Positions 44,445-54,529 of a stretch of DNA of 64,000 bases are shown here, one piece after another; position 1 is the first letter of the stretch; the number at the start of each line of letters is the position of its first letter. This DNA comes from Laburnicola sp. R22_1 (taxonomy: Eukaryota > Ascomycota > Dothideomycetes > Pleosporales > Didymosphaeriaceae). Made by a program: the position numbers and the translations under genes. The stretch is from the NCBI GenBank assembly GCA_014281115.1, contig JACONQ010000012.1, positions 1,984,001-2,048,000 on the forward strand, read 5' to 3'. The notes beneath the pieces are model-generated. The model saw only the letters and a list, made by a program, of their open reading frames with translations, had not been told where the DNA came from and made no database searches.

Positions 44445-47060
44445 CTACCTCTGATTCTTCTTCGTCTCCGCCTCCGCCTCCGCCGTCTGCTCAAGGAAAT
44501 CCAACCCGGAGGTATCCCCGCTATTTCCAGCACTCGCGGCGTCGAGCTGCCCATTAGGCGTCACAACTTGTCCCCGCGAGGTTTGATCATTGCACTCTTC
44601 GTCCTGCACCTTCATACCCGTTGCAATCTCACTGAGCGGAATGGCATCCTCCCTATGCACAACACGTTTAAGCTGCGGATGCCACATGCGACCGTATAAC
44701 CTCGACTTGCCGTACATCCGTGGCTCCGGGAATAAAGGCCTGCCCCATATCCTATTCACTTCGTGGACGTACACGGAGTACCGCATTGTATTGTTTTCCT
44801 CCATAGTACGATTTTCGCGGCTCTTGGACCGTCCCCGACCAAAGAGATTGGTGAACATCATCTGCAGAGCCTTGACGACCGTATTTGAGTTTACGTAGAG
44901 ACCAAGATCGCGTAGCTCGACAAGCGTTTTGAGTCCTACACTCCAGCCCAAGCGAGTCAAGATACCCTTTTCGAGAAAACGGCGGCGATAATGCTTCTTC
45001 GATGGAATGTCTGACAGTATGGACTGTTCCAACGGAGCGTTCTTCAAGAGGCCGGCTCGGAAACCCCATATGATGATTGCTTGTTGGAACTGGGCGGGAA
45101 AAAGCTGCCGCAGGGGATGCTTCTCGTGTGTTTGGCTGACATGTGATAGCAAATTCCAGAAGGGTGTCCGGGTGGGATTTGAGGTACGCAGCTTCTCAGT
45201 AGCGGAGATCAGGAAGTTTGGCTTTGGGACGGAACCGAGTCTGACGCTCCCTCGCGGCGCATACCAGCAAAAGAGCCAGTGAATGAGTCGGCGTAATTCG
45301 CGGAGTCGTCCAACCATACCATAGCGTCTCAGTATTTCCCGCCATTGATTGGGAGGTATTTCGCCAATACCATTCTCAAGGATAGTTACGTACATGCGCG
45401 TGACAAAACGTAAATCGTCAAACTTCTCTTTCGATTTCTGACCGCTTCGCCAGTCGGGTTTTCGTGCTCGCCGCCGAGGACGGAGACAATCCTTTATCAT
45501 TAAAATCGATTTCTGGGAGACGAGTACATTTTTATGAGCCATGTTGCGCAATGTCCGAAGAATGAATTGTGGTGAGAGCCGTCCAACATTAGCCTGGAGC
45601 AGCAGATTCCAGGCCTCGGTGGTCGAATCCTTGTGGAACAGACTGAGAATGGCCAGTGTGCGATGAGCTTGACCCCAATCCTCCTGCTCGAGATAGTAGT
45701 CGAGCAATTGCCTCTGAAGCTTTACATCGTCATAGACTTCCGGGTCCTGATCGCTCTCGAGCATACTGGACACTAAGAAGTATTGCTTTTCTTTGGCAAA
45801 CTTTTCCAGCGCCAAAGAAAACACACAGCCTTTTAGTGCAATCCCTGTTGCTCTCAGCTCTTCGAATCTCCCAGACAGCTCATATATGGGATCGGTTCTA
45901 GATGCCATGGCACGCACAGCCAAGGGCCCAATCTCGTTGACGCCGACCATAGAAAGCCCTTTGATAACAGAGTCAGGCGGAAGCCCTCTGGTGGCAAACA
46001 TCCTAGCGCAAAACGAATCCTCGAAACGGACAGGAGCAGCATCTGGGCCTTGCAAACGGCGCAGCATCTCTCCATCCATTTCTGGCTCTCCATGCCGTGC
46101 ACTACCAGTGATATAAGCTGCAAGTCGTGCTTTAGGATGTGCAGAAGTTGCGCTTTCGGCGATGAGCGCCCGTATCATGGGGGATTCCGCAACTTGAGGT
46201 GAGGGTAGGTCTCCTCTATAGACACATAGTGTATGCCAACGGCGGGCCAGAGTAGCGAGGCCTTTGGTGCAGAGGATGGGGACCACTTCATCGTAGAGAT
46301 CCGTTTCCTTGCTGCTCTGGTACATGTCCAAGAGTACATCGTATATCTTGGCCGAGAATCGCTGCCTGCCCTGTCGCGCCAGGTGCCGTAGCGGCAACTT
46401 CTCAAGTTGGAGACCGGCCCGCATTCGCTGATGGCATTCCAGGGCTAGCCGCGCATGCTGTTCTTGAGGCAGCCAGTAGGCCATGCACAGCTCGTACAAG
46501 TGGGGATGAACCTGGCCCGTCCTATTGCGTAGGACGATGGCATGATAGATGACTGGGAGGACGAGCTCAGGGTCCTTGATAAAGGTTCCCCATAGAAATT
46601 CGGCGTCTGGTGTGTCGGCGGTGGGCAAGTCAACGCGACCACGGGCGTCCCATACGTCACGGATCCCCTGGACTCCATTCAGCCGTTCCTCGCGTTGGAG
46701 CCTCTCTGCTAACGCTGTAGGGTTGGTAACGCCTTCTGTATCCTCCTCTTTATGGATGCTGCCTGCGTGGATGTGGTCTTCGTGGGCCCTTTCTCTTTCT
46801 CTTCTGGCAGTGGCGCGAGTCTCTTCCTTCCAGCGCCTCCATGCTTTCGGGCGCAGCGGTCTGGACGCGTAACTGCGGCGAGCCGTGATGCACCTGCAGC
46901 GTCTGGCCGCACGCAAGAGGGCGGTTGGCGGCTCGGGAGCATGGGCGAGGGTTCGGAGGAGCCTCGACGCAGACGGGCTGGCGAGGAGCCTGTGCAGGGC
47001 CGGTGGCATGAATCGGCTCAGCGAAAGGGGCGCATAAGGCCATGAGCGACGGCGCCGCAT
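44445..47060 (-). CDS. Mitochondrial pentatricopeptide-repeat protein
   Basis: Intronless 871-residue frame from the ATG at 47060. The first ~75 residues are Arg/Ala/Ser-rich and lack acidic residues (SRLLRTLAHAPEPPTALLRAARRC...SYASRPLRP), as in a matrix-targeting signal. The rest is mostly alpha-helical, with degenerate 35-residue PPR-like units such as KIYDVLLDMYQSSKETDLYDEVVPILCTKG and KLQRQLLDYYLEQEDWGQAHRTLAIL, and RTLRNMAHKNVLVSQKSILMIKD. The C-terminal part has GLKTLVELRDLGLYVNSNTVVKALQMMF and basic runs. It probably binds a mitochondrial transcript for translation or stability; the target is unknown. Divergently transcribed from the COX7-like gene across 178 bp. Confidence 0.8.
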   Translation of the reverse strand: MRRRRSWPYAPLSLSRFMPPALHRLLASPSASRLLRTLAHAPEPPTALLRAARRCRCITARRSYASRPLRPKAWRRWKEETRATARRERERAHEDHIHAGSIHKEEDTEGVTNPTALAERLQREERLNGVQGIRDVWDARGRVDLPTADTPDAEFLWGTFIKDPELVLPVIYHAIVLRNRTGQVHPHLYELCMAYWLPQEQHARLALECHQRMRAGLQLEKLPLRHLARQGRQRFSAKIYDVLLDMYQSSKETDLYDEVVPILCTKGLATLARRWHTLCVYRGDLPSPQVAESPMIRALIAESATSAHPKARLAAYITGSARHGEPEMDGEMLRRLQGPDAAPVRFEDSFCARMFATRGLPPDSVIKGLSMVGVNEIGPLAVRAMASRTDPIYELSGRFEELRATGIALKGCVFSLALEKFAKEKQYFLVSSMLESDQDPEVYDDVKLQRQLLDYYLEQEDWGQAHRTLAILSLFHKDSTTEAWNLLLQANVGRLSPQFILRTLRNMAHKNVLVSQKSILMIKDCLRPRRRARKPDWRSGQKSKEKFDDLRFVTRMYVTILENGIGEIPPNQWREILRRYGMVGRLRELRRLIHWLFCWYAPRGSVRLGSVPKPNFLISATEKLRTSNPTRTPFWNLLSHVSQTHEKHPLRQLFPAQFQQAIIIWGFRAGLLKNAPLEQSILSDIPSKKHYRRRFLEKGILTRLGWSVGLKTLVELRDLGLYVNSNTVVKALQMMFTNLFGRGRSKSRENRTMEENNTMRYSVYVHEVNRIWGRPLFPEPRMYGKSRLYGRMWHPQLKRVVHREDAIPLSEIATGMKVQDEECNDQTSRGQVVTPNGQLDAASAGNSGDTSGLDFLEQTAEAEAETKKNQR

Positions 47061-47238
47061 TCACCTCGAGGCTCGCAGACGGGCGGGCAGCTCGAACACA
47101 AAATCTGGCTTACTAAGGACGCCTATGCTTGGCGCCGGCTCTGGGAGTGGTTCGATGCAGCACCTCGTCCGTTCCCACACCACCACCATCCACCCATTGG
47201 CCCCGCACCACGACCGCTACACCTCTCCGCTCTTCAAA
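47061..47238. promoter_or_regulatory. Shared divergent promoter of PPR and COX7-like genes
   Basis: Only 178 bp separate the two ATG codons, and the genes point away from each other. Both predicted products are mitochondrial. No particular binding site is claimed. Confidence 0.6.
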
Positions 47239-47675
47239 ATGGCAGGGTACGTGCCTCGTACAGCTCGGGGGCCTATTCATCTCCCACGGCGCGCCTGCGC
47301 GAGCCGCTCGCTGTCTCCTCTGCTCCCTCTCGAAGCTCGGCACTGACGACCCGTAGCTGGATCTACCGCGAGAACCGTGTTCCCCACTACCAGAAGGAGT
47401 TTCAGAAGCACGATGGCGTGCGGACGTGGATGAAGGTGCGTCACAACCCCTAGCTGTGGTTCGAGTATGAGGGGACAGCCATGGCTAACTGTGGCTATGT
47501 GCAGGTCCGCGGCAGGTGGATGATTCCTGCGTACAAGGCCATTCTCTACACCAGCTTCGGCTCCAGCATGTACATGATGGGCCGCCTGGTCCTCGTATGT
47601 TCGGCTCTTCTTTGCCCAAAGCACGAAGCTCACTTATTTTCCCAGGGGCACAAGACGTGGTTCGGCAAGAACTAA
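47239..47675 (+). CDS. Cytochrome c oxidase subunit 7-like small mitochondrial protein
   Basis: Four tiny exons, 47239-47246, 47357-47435, 47505-47594 and 47646-47675, join in frame to 68 residues. The first exon holds only ATG GCA GG. The product reads MAGWIYRENRVPHYQKEFQKHDG..., then a single membrane helix (YKAILYTSFGSSMYMMGRLVLG) and the tail HKTWFGKN. The NRVPHYQKEFQ start followed by one helix matches the fungal COX7 (VIIa-like) subunit of complex IV in the inner membrane. I am sure of the gene structure and less sure of the subunit name. Introns of 110, 69 and 51 nt all have GT-AG ends. This gene is easily missed because of the 8-nt first exon. Confidence 0.75.
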
Positions 47676-48207
47676 GCAGCTGGAAGGAGTGTGGCTCGCC
47701 AAAGGCAGCACACGGGAGGGTAGTTTATCGGCTTCCATGTACAAACAGCCAGCAGAGCTTGAACCAATGGCATAGATTCCCTTTGTTTGACGCCGTGACT
47801 TGCACCTTTGCTGTGTTTCAACGTGCAGTTGTTCAGTTGGCATTATTCTTTGCATACCTTCTACCGGCGTCATTGGGAAGCTCAGGCCTTGCTTGCATTG
47901 CCGAATGTGAGCACCTTGGACAACGTATTCCCCTGGCGCAAGCGTCCTAGTGCCGCCGTGCATACTTTGAAGTTTGAACAGCCTCGATGTGTTCTCCTCA
48001 AGACTGGAATGCTTCTCTTCCTCGCCCTCTCCCTGTGCAACCAAGTCGAACCGGCAGAGCCCGCCATGGCTGTTCACTGTTCGGTTCAGGCCTAGTTTCG
48101 GCAGCCTACCAAAACGTCAGAGGGCCGAGCCGAGCTCTCCTCGAGCGACGCGCCGCACTCCCCAACCCATCTCATCACAACGTCGCATTGTGCGTTGACT
48201 AGACGGG
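47676..48207. other. Intergenic
   Basis: 3' flank of the COX7-like gene and promoter of the CCDC47-like gene. Overlapping frames on both strands have no family resemblance. Confidence 0.5.
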
Positions 48208-49644
48208 ATGGCTGATTTCGTAAAGGGGCTCTTTGGCGGCCAGCAGAAGGTCGCCCAGCCGCACGCTGGCGGCGATGATGGTATGCACGAGAGCCCATCC
48301 TGCCGCACACTGCAACCCGCGGACCTGGATTCTGGCACATAGTTGACATTGATTGCAGACTTTGCCGACTACGCAGGCGCACCAGAACCCACGCCCGCTC
48401 TGTCCTCATTCACCACCGCAGGCGCTGCGTCTACAGCGCCGACGTCGACGGTTGGCCAGGTCCCGTACACGGCATGGTATCGCGTGTGGGAGCGCACGTC
48501 GATGGACGACTTCAAGCTAGAGCTCTACGTCCTCCCCTTCATCCTCTTCGTCATCGCGGTACACGTCTGGGGCACGCGCCGCAACCGCAGCAAGGCGACG
48601 CACTGGATCAAGGCGCATGCGCCGGTCCTGCAGCAGGAATTCGCCCAGGTCGGATACCTGCGCCCGCAAGCCGGCGCCAATGAGCAGGATGCGGCGAAGC
48701 CAGAGCTCATGCTGCGCGAGAAAAAGATCGACGAGTTCATGTCGTACGCTACCGGCCGCCAGAACGTTGCCTTCGTCGACTTCAAGTTGACCCTGGCGAA
48801 GAGGTACAACCCGCTCATGCGTCTGGGCGAGCAGCTTCTCGCGCTCTTCTTCGAATCCATGCCGGCTCCTAATGAGCGCCTCGAAGCTACTTCGTATGTC
48901 TTCGACGGTCGCGAGGCTCAAATTGCTCCGGCCATCGCAAAGGGGGAGAGCAAAGTGGGATCCAGCACATTTGATGGATTTGTTTTCGCTGTGGTGCACA
49001 AGGACCTTATGAAGCGGCTCCGCGAGGATCGCTATGATCTGTCGTTGACTGCGAGCAAGGACCACGCGAAGCTCCCCGTCTGGGTCACCGTCATGAGCGA
49101 GAGCGCAGAGGTCACCGATACCGTCTTGACTCCTGAGCTGATCAAGGCTATCCAGGATGCTGGTGACAACTTCGAGGCCCTGGTCATTACCGATCAGCCC
49201 GTAGACCAGCCGAAGAAGTACGTTTATCCCTTCTGACTGTCTAGCCACGAGCTAACAGCTTTTCCTAGGCTCGACGATACCGTTCCCCGCAAGCGCATCA
49301 ACCTTTCCATGAAACTCATGCCCATGGGCACCTCCTATGACTCCACGCTTCCCCTCTTCCAGTACTTCCTCCGCTTGCCCGACTTCCTCGTATCAAAGGC
49401 GCACTTCCGCCCCGAAGCCATGCGCCGCATCAAAGCCACGCGTGACGAGCAAATCTCCAAGATACGCCGCCTGGACGAGGAGGAGAAGGCCGAAGAGCGC
49501 AAGCTTGCGGGCGACAAGATGAAGAAAGAGAAGCGCGATGCTATGCTGGGCCGTATGAGTGCCGACGAGCAGAGGAAGTATCTGGACAAGGAGAGGGATA
49601 GGGACAGCAAGAAGAGGATGAAGAGGCAGACGGTGAAAGCCTGA
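48208..49644 (+). CDS. CCDC47-like ER membrane protein (DUF1682)
   Basis: Three exons, 48208-48280, 48359-49217 and 49269-49644, give 435 residues. The lumenal N terminus is Ala/Thr/Pro-rich. One membrane helix (FKLELYVLPFILFVIAVHVWGTRR) precedes a cytosolic domain with ATHWIKAHAPVLQQEFAQVG, EFMSYATGRQNVAFVDFKLTLAKRYNPLMRLGEQLL, STFDGFVFAVVHKDLMKRLREDRYDLSLT and PLFQYFLRLPDFLV. The C terminus is a charged Lys/Glu/Arg coiled-coil (RDEQISKIRRLDEEEKAEERKLAGDKMKKEKRD). This is the layout of CCDC47/calumin, known from animals as a ribosome- and translocon-associated factor for multipass protein insertion. The role in fungi is inferred. The gene appears complete and intact. Confidence 0.9.
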
Positions 49645-50474
49645 TCTTTGAGAGAGAGACTTGCGCTGCATCTCTGCCATTGTGTGTTTGGATGGTGTGC
49701 TGTTGTTGTGATAAGCGGTCGAGCTTAGAATTAGTGCTCGAAATGCCGGTGTATAGGTCCCGTTGGGGAGCGACGTTGGTTCACCCCTGTACAACTGGCA
49801 TAGCTGATGCTGGAGTATACCCCTTGGGCTATAACGTAAAATATCACGTATTGATTGATATGTTCCTAGGATACATTGATTGCCGTGATCTTATGCTCGT
49901 CGGGATAAGATGCCCCGACAAGTACCAGCGCGAATCCATCATGAGGCGCCGATTTGTTCATACTCACGAACAGTCAGACGCCAAACCAGTGTCATTGCTT
50001 TACCTTGATTCACTGCATTTTTAGCACCCTCACAGTTTTCCCTCACAGCGTTTTAGAGCACCGAAAGGTCGCGAAGTCTTGTCTTTTATTACCAGCACAA
50101 ATCTATTGGCATTTTTCATTTATTTGTATCAGTTCATAGTCGACCTAACCTTTTACAGATTATAAGACTTAACAACAAGTATAACTAAAGTTTAACAGCT
50201 AAAGTACGTAAAAAAAAGGCCGCGATTAGGATTAGCTATAGTGGTGAGCTGAAGTATAACGCAATAATTGTAAAGGGCTGATTATATAACAGCCGCGGAG
50301 TAGAGACAACCCTAAATAATTAATATAATTGTTAACTTTAAACTGTGCACTGTGTAAAACTGAGCAAAGTACTCAACGGATCTGCATCGAAGATCTAATC
50401 TACTGGCAGATACAGAACGAGAGCCTCTTAAGCCATAGAACCCGACCTCCTTCCTCACATGACTATCTCACTCT
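49645..50474. other. Intergenic, AT-rich towards the right
   Basis: 3' flanks of two convergent genes. 50080-50400 is AT-rich with TATA-like and AACAACAAG runs but no recognised element. Confidence 0.45.
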
Positions 50475-52105
50475 TCATGCCTCCCAGCACCACCCCTTGT
50501 AAGAGTCCTGCCCCTGCTCATCATCCTCATCCTCATCGTCATCCTGGGCCTCAACCTCTGCATCCAGTCCCTCGGCCCCATCCACATGACCAACGTCATA
50601 ACCGAACCCCTTGGGTGCTTAATTCACCACACGCAAGTTCGCCGGTGGAGGTTGAGACCCGCCCGCACTCACCTCCTCAGCAATCTTCTTAATATGGCTC
50701 CAATCATTACTATCCTCGCCCAAACTCCAGGCCATGGCGCCGCCCAACTGATACTTTCGCACAATGGTCTCAAACTTGCGGGCAATGAAAGCGGTCGTAT
50801 CCCACGTCCAGAACACGCGGTTCTGAGCATCGAAGTAATACTGGCCACCGGCTTCGTTGTCGGCGACGCCATGCGCCAGGGCGCTCTGCCAGCTCCCAGA
50901 GATGTCGGGGTCCGTGCAGCCCGTGCCAAAGGCGTGCTGGCACGCTCCGCTGCAGTGCTCCTTGGTCGTTCCGCAGTGGCCGTACTGCGAGCAGCAGCCG
51001 CTTACGCACTTTGTGTTCGTGTCCCGGCCACAGGTGCCGTCGGTACTTGGGGTGAGGCTGCTGGCATTGACGGGCCGCATGTTCGAAGGCTCGAAGGTCC
51101 ACGCGCCCGAGGTGAGCGTGTCTTGGCCGGTCACGGGGTCTTCCGCGACCTTGATGGGGCAGTTGAGCGGCGAGGCGGTGCAGTTGCCCTTGGTCTCGAA
51201 GTATTTGGCGTAGAAGGCGAAGCCGAGGTTGAGCTTGCAGGGCGGCGCCCCGATGGCGAGGTAGTTTTCTACTACTTCGGCGGCACCGGCTACGGAGCTG
51301 TGGTGTAGGGTGACGTTGTCGCGGCGGTTCATCAGGTCGTAGGCCATGAGCTAGGGTTTGGTGAGTAAGAGTATCAATGAAGATATCAGAATGGGAGAGG
51401 ACAGTGCAAGACGTACGTTGATGTAGTCGACCGAGGGCCAGATGAGCGGGCCCGTCTCAGCGGTGAAGGCTATCATGTCGATCTTCTTGCCTGGGACGGC
51501 GATGGATAGCAGCTTGTCGTTGCCGATGGCCTTCCGGGTAGCGGCAAGGAGCTTGGGGAACGCAGCGATTTCGTAAGTCTTCTCTGAGTTGGGGATTTGT
51601 TTGTAGTCTGCACCATTGCCTCCTGGATACTCCCAGTCGATGTCTATCTCATAGTTAGCCATTTCCTCAATAACCACTCCATGGCGCAAGAAAGGAGATA
51701 CGTACCAACGCCATCAGCCCCCGTGTTTGTAAGCATAGTCTTCACATCATTGGCAAATTTCGTCATCCCCGCTTCTGACTTCGCGGCTTCCGAGAACCCG
51801 AACGTGTCTCCCCATCCGCCAATTGCAATCATTATCTTAGCGTTGGGGTACTCAGAACGCCAGGTGGACATGTTAACTGTGGGCTGGTAGTCGGCAGTAT
51901 TGTTTGCCGTAGCAAATGCCATAATGACATGGTCGATGCCAGCGCGGTCAGCGACGTTTGTTGGGCGTGTGGGATGCCATCTGTGTATATTGTCAGATAT
52001 GATGAGGAGGGGAGTTCGGTCTTACTCGTCGGCGTAAATCAGAAAACGGGCGCTTGCTTGCGTTGTGAGAAGCAAGGCTCCTAGGCTTAAGGAAGGTAGA
52101 CGCAT
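50475..52105 (-). CDS. GH18 chitinase with CBM18 chitin-binding domain and acidic tail
   Basis: Secreted endochitinase-type enzyme. Five exons join in frame to 464 residues: 52105-52026, 51980-51706, 51643-51417, 51350-50673 and 50609-50475. Signal peptide MRLPSLSLGALLLTTQASA. Strand-3 motif is KIMIAIGGWG, and the catalytic motif DGVDIDWEYP has Glu123 as acid. Substrate-site motif is LMAYDLMNRRD. A CBM18/hevein-like domain (about 299-340, with TCGRD..CVSGCCSQYGHCGTTKEHC..ACQHAFGTGC) is inserted before the barrel's end. The final Trp motif is GGAMAWSLGEDSNDW. The last exon, after a 63-nt intron with strong GTGAGT donor, adds GFGYDVGHVDG, an acidic run DDDEDEDDE and WCWEA. Without that intron the frame would end at 50619 with PPPANLRVVN, which looks unnatural. 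Role: wall turnover, nutrition or mycoparasitism; not decidable. Confidence 0.92.
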
Positions 52106-52695
52106 GTTTCAAAGAGATATTATGTGGTAATGATCGTAGTTTCCAAAAGAGTGACTGTGAAAGTTGACCGTTGAACAGGTGTCGAAGTTGAGCCTTTATA
52201 CCTAGCTTGCGGCACGGTTGAGGCGTGGATTAGAACCTGCGCGACGCGGGGTTCGTATGATTGAAGGGGACAAATGAATGACGACGATGCTCATTTCCAC
52301 GAGCAGATCGCGCCGTGGATTGGTAAGGCAGTCGGCCTTTATGTACTCGGGGAAACTGACGCGAAGTTGCGACCTGGGAACCAGCAGCAAGGGTGAACCC
52401 AGCAACCGATCATCGGCATATGAAGTCCATTCGCTCAACGAGCTATCTCAATGCCTTGCATTCCCTCTCTGGGTGGAGCATGACTGCCGAGGACCCACCG
52501 GTGCGCCCAGAAGCGGGACTGGAATGGGACACTGGGGTGCATGTACATATAGCTGCGATCATTCTCGAACTTGCTTCGGGAACAGGCGACATGTAGATGT
52601 GATGGTGTATCAGCTACTGTTTTATGTCAGAGGTGAGGCTTGGTACTATGTTGTAAGACATAGATGATTGACAGATGTCATTCGCGTGCCAAAGC
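52106..52695. other. Intergenic
   Basis: Promoter side of the chitinase gene; only short frames without family resemblance. Confidence 0.5.
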
Positions 52696-52703
52696 CGACA
52701 GGT

Positions 52704-53138
52704 CGGTGAGACTACATGGCACGCATCAATCTGCTACGCGGCACGCATCCTTAACTGTATACAGCTAGGGCTCAGAGAATGGCTTACTTACCTAAATTTG
52801 TATGCATAATACATATTTAATAACCTATTTTTAATTACTAAGTAATGCGCGCGCTGCCTTTTGGTGGTGTTGCTGCTGTCTTTTGGTAGTGTTATTACTA
52901 TATATGTTTTTACTATATGGTCCTCTATTTAATGCGATCTGCGCACGTATTTTAATACTACTACTACCTATTATTGTTAGTGGTAGTAATAGCAACACTG
53001 TATAAATAAGATAGCTAGATAATAATAATGTTATTTTACGTGCAAATCCTACCTAGCAGGGCATCTCTAAGATCTAACTGTATATAGTTAGGGATGCGTG
53101 CCGCGCAGCAGATTGATGCGTGCCATGTAGTCTCACCG
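52704..53138. mobile_element. hAT-like MITE with 8-bp target duplication
   Basis: A 435-bp non-coding element with inverted termini of about 60 bp, starting CGGTGAGACTACATGGCACG on both strands. It is flanked by the direct 8-bp duplication CGACAGGT at 52696-52703 and 53139-53146. An 8-bp duplication points to the hAT superfamily. The interior is AT-rich with no transposase. The terminal repeats are only lightly mutated, so insertion is relatively recent. A decayed relative lies at about 56238-56656. Confidence 0.88.
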
Positions 53139-53146
53139 CGACAGGT

Positions 53147-54143
53147 CCGCCAGATCACCGCATACCAGCCTTACTGGTTCCTAAGCGTACGTGGCCTGTT
53201 CCGGGCAATCGGGAATGCAAGGAGGTATGGATATTAGTCGTCGTGGCATTGGTTTCCCAGACAATCTCTCCACCATAGCGATTACCCGTGGTAGGATGCG
53301 ACCGATAAGTTTTGGACAGTAGGATGGATCATATGGTTCGACCCAGCGGTTGAACACAACCGAACTTCCGTGTCTTCGAGAAGGGTCGGAGTGGGGTAGA
53401 AGCTGCAGTGAAACATTTGAACGCATTGGAAGTCGTCGGGTAGTCTTGTTGCATCAAACGTAGAGTTACGCGGTGCACATTCGGACCGCTTGCCGAGGTT
53501 TTGTTGGTACTGTGTAACGATTGTTCCGCTTCGGTAAAAATAGAGAAACGTCACCAGACTCCAAACTCACCGTGTTACTCCAATGCAGTCGAAGAGCAGG
53601 AGGCAGTGTCCGGGACTCTGGCCAGCCGTGTAACTATAGATGCTTTTCAGCAAACGCAACTGAGGACGGTCCGCTTGGAGGCTTTGCTGCGCGATGGATT
53701 AGTGTGCATAATGGAAGAGGTTTCAAGTACATCGTTGGGGCGACAGGGGCAACAGGTCGCATCGATAAAAAATCACGGTCAAAGAAAAACATCCCTGGCA
53801 TATGAAGTGCGACTGACTGACCAATATACCTGAAATAGAAGTTTGCATTTTTCATATGTAGCGCGCCCCAACACACTAATCTTCCTGTGTCCGCAGAAGG
53901 CCTTGGAGCTCGCAGCGTCGAGATTGAGTTTTGTCAGTCGAATGGAACGAGCTCTCCCTTGGTGTAAAACTTTTGCAGCTTCAAAAGATGGTACATATGC
54001 AAGAGTCCGTACAGATAGGAACCGGTGAACTAGTTACGCTCATAGTGACTCATAAGTGCTCTTGCAGGGATTCGATCGGAACTTGACCAAAGAGGCTCTT
54101 CGCTATCGATGAAAAAGCCCCATCACCTCTCACGCGGCACGAG
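53147..54143. other. Intergenic between MITEs
   Basis: Opposed frames at 53501-53833 and 53876-53634 overlap and have no known family. No RNA gene is recognised. Confidence 0.4.
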
Positions 54144-54147
54144 TTAA

Positions 54148-54525
54148 CGGGCAGGCCTTTAAATAATAGTAGGTAGGCCTGTAAGCCGTATATAGGATAG
54201 TTGCTTAATAAGATCTATATAGCAGCAGCACTATTAGATTAGTAAGCTAGGCTACCTAAAATAGATAGTAACTTTGCTTTATAGTATTATTATAGTGCTA
54301 TATAGCTAACTATAAGGCGTATATTGTTAACAACTTTATTAATTACTATAAGATTACTATAAAATATAGTAATTATTTAATTTCTATATATCTTTATACT
54401 ACACTACAATTAATAAGATAGATCTCTATAGTGCCGCTACTATATAGATCCTACTAAGTAACTATCTAGCAACTATTATATATATAGCTTATAGGCCTAT
54501 CTGCTATTATTTAGAGACCTGCCTA
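54148..54525. mobile_element. TTAA-flanked MITE with ~95-bp inverted repeats
   Basis: The 378-bp body has termini CGGGCAGGCCTTTAAATAAT (left) and TAGGCAGGTCTCTAAATAAT (right, complement) that stay alignable for about 95 bp to GATCTATATAGYAGCRGCAC. TTAA is present on both sides (54144-54147 and 54526-54529). The differences are nearly all C/T or G/A. TTAA duplications are typical of piggyBac-like elements, but TTAA is common by chance in AT-rich DNA, so the superfamily is uncertain. The central part has no frame. Confidence 0.72.
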
Positions 54526-54529
54526 TTAA

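Noticed and set aside
48517..49248. 243-residue minus-strand frame over the CCDC47-like gene
   Set aside because: Mirror of a well-supported gene; no motifs.
50586..51308. 240-residue plus-strand frame over the chitinase gene
   Set aside because: Mirror of the chitinase exon; Ala/Val/Arg-rich shadow.
54040..54080. Possible tRNA T-arm (GGATTCGATC)
   Set aside because: No matching acceptor, D or anticodon arms could be folded around it.
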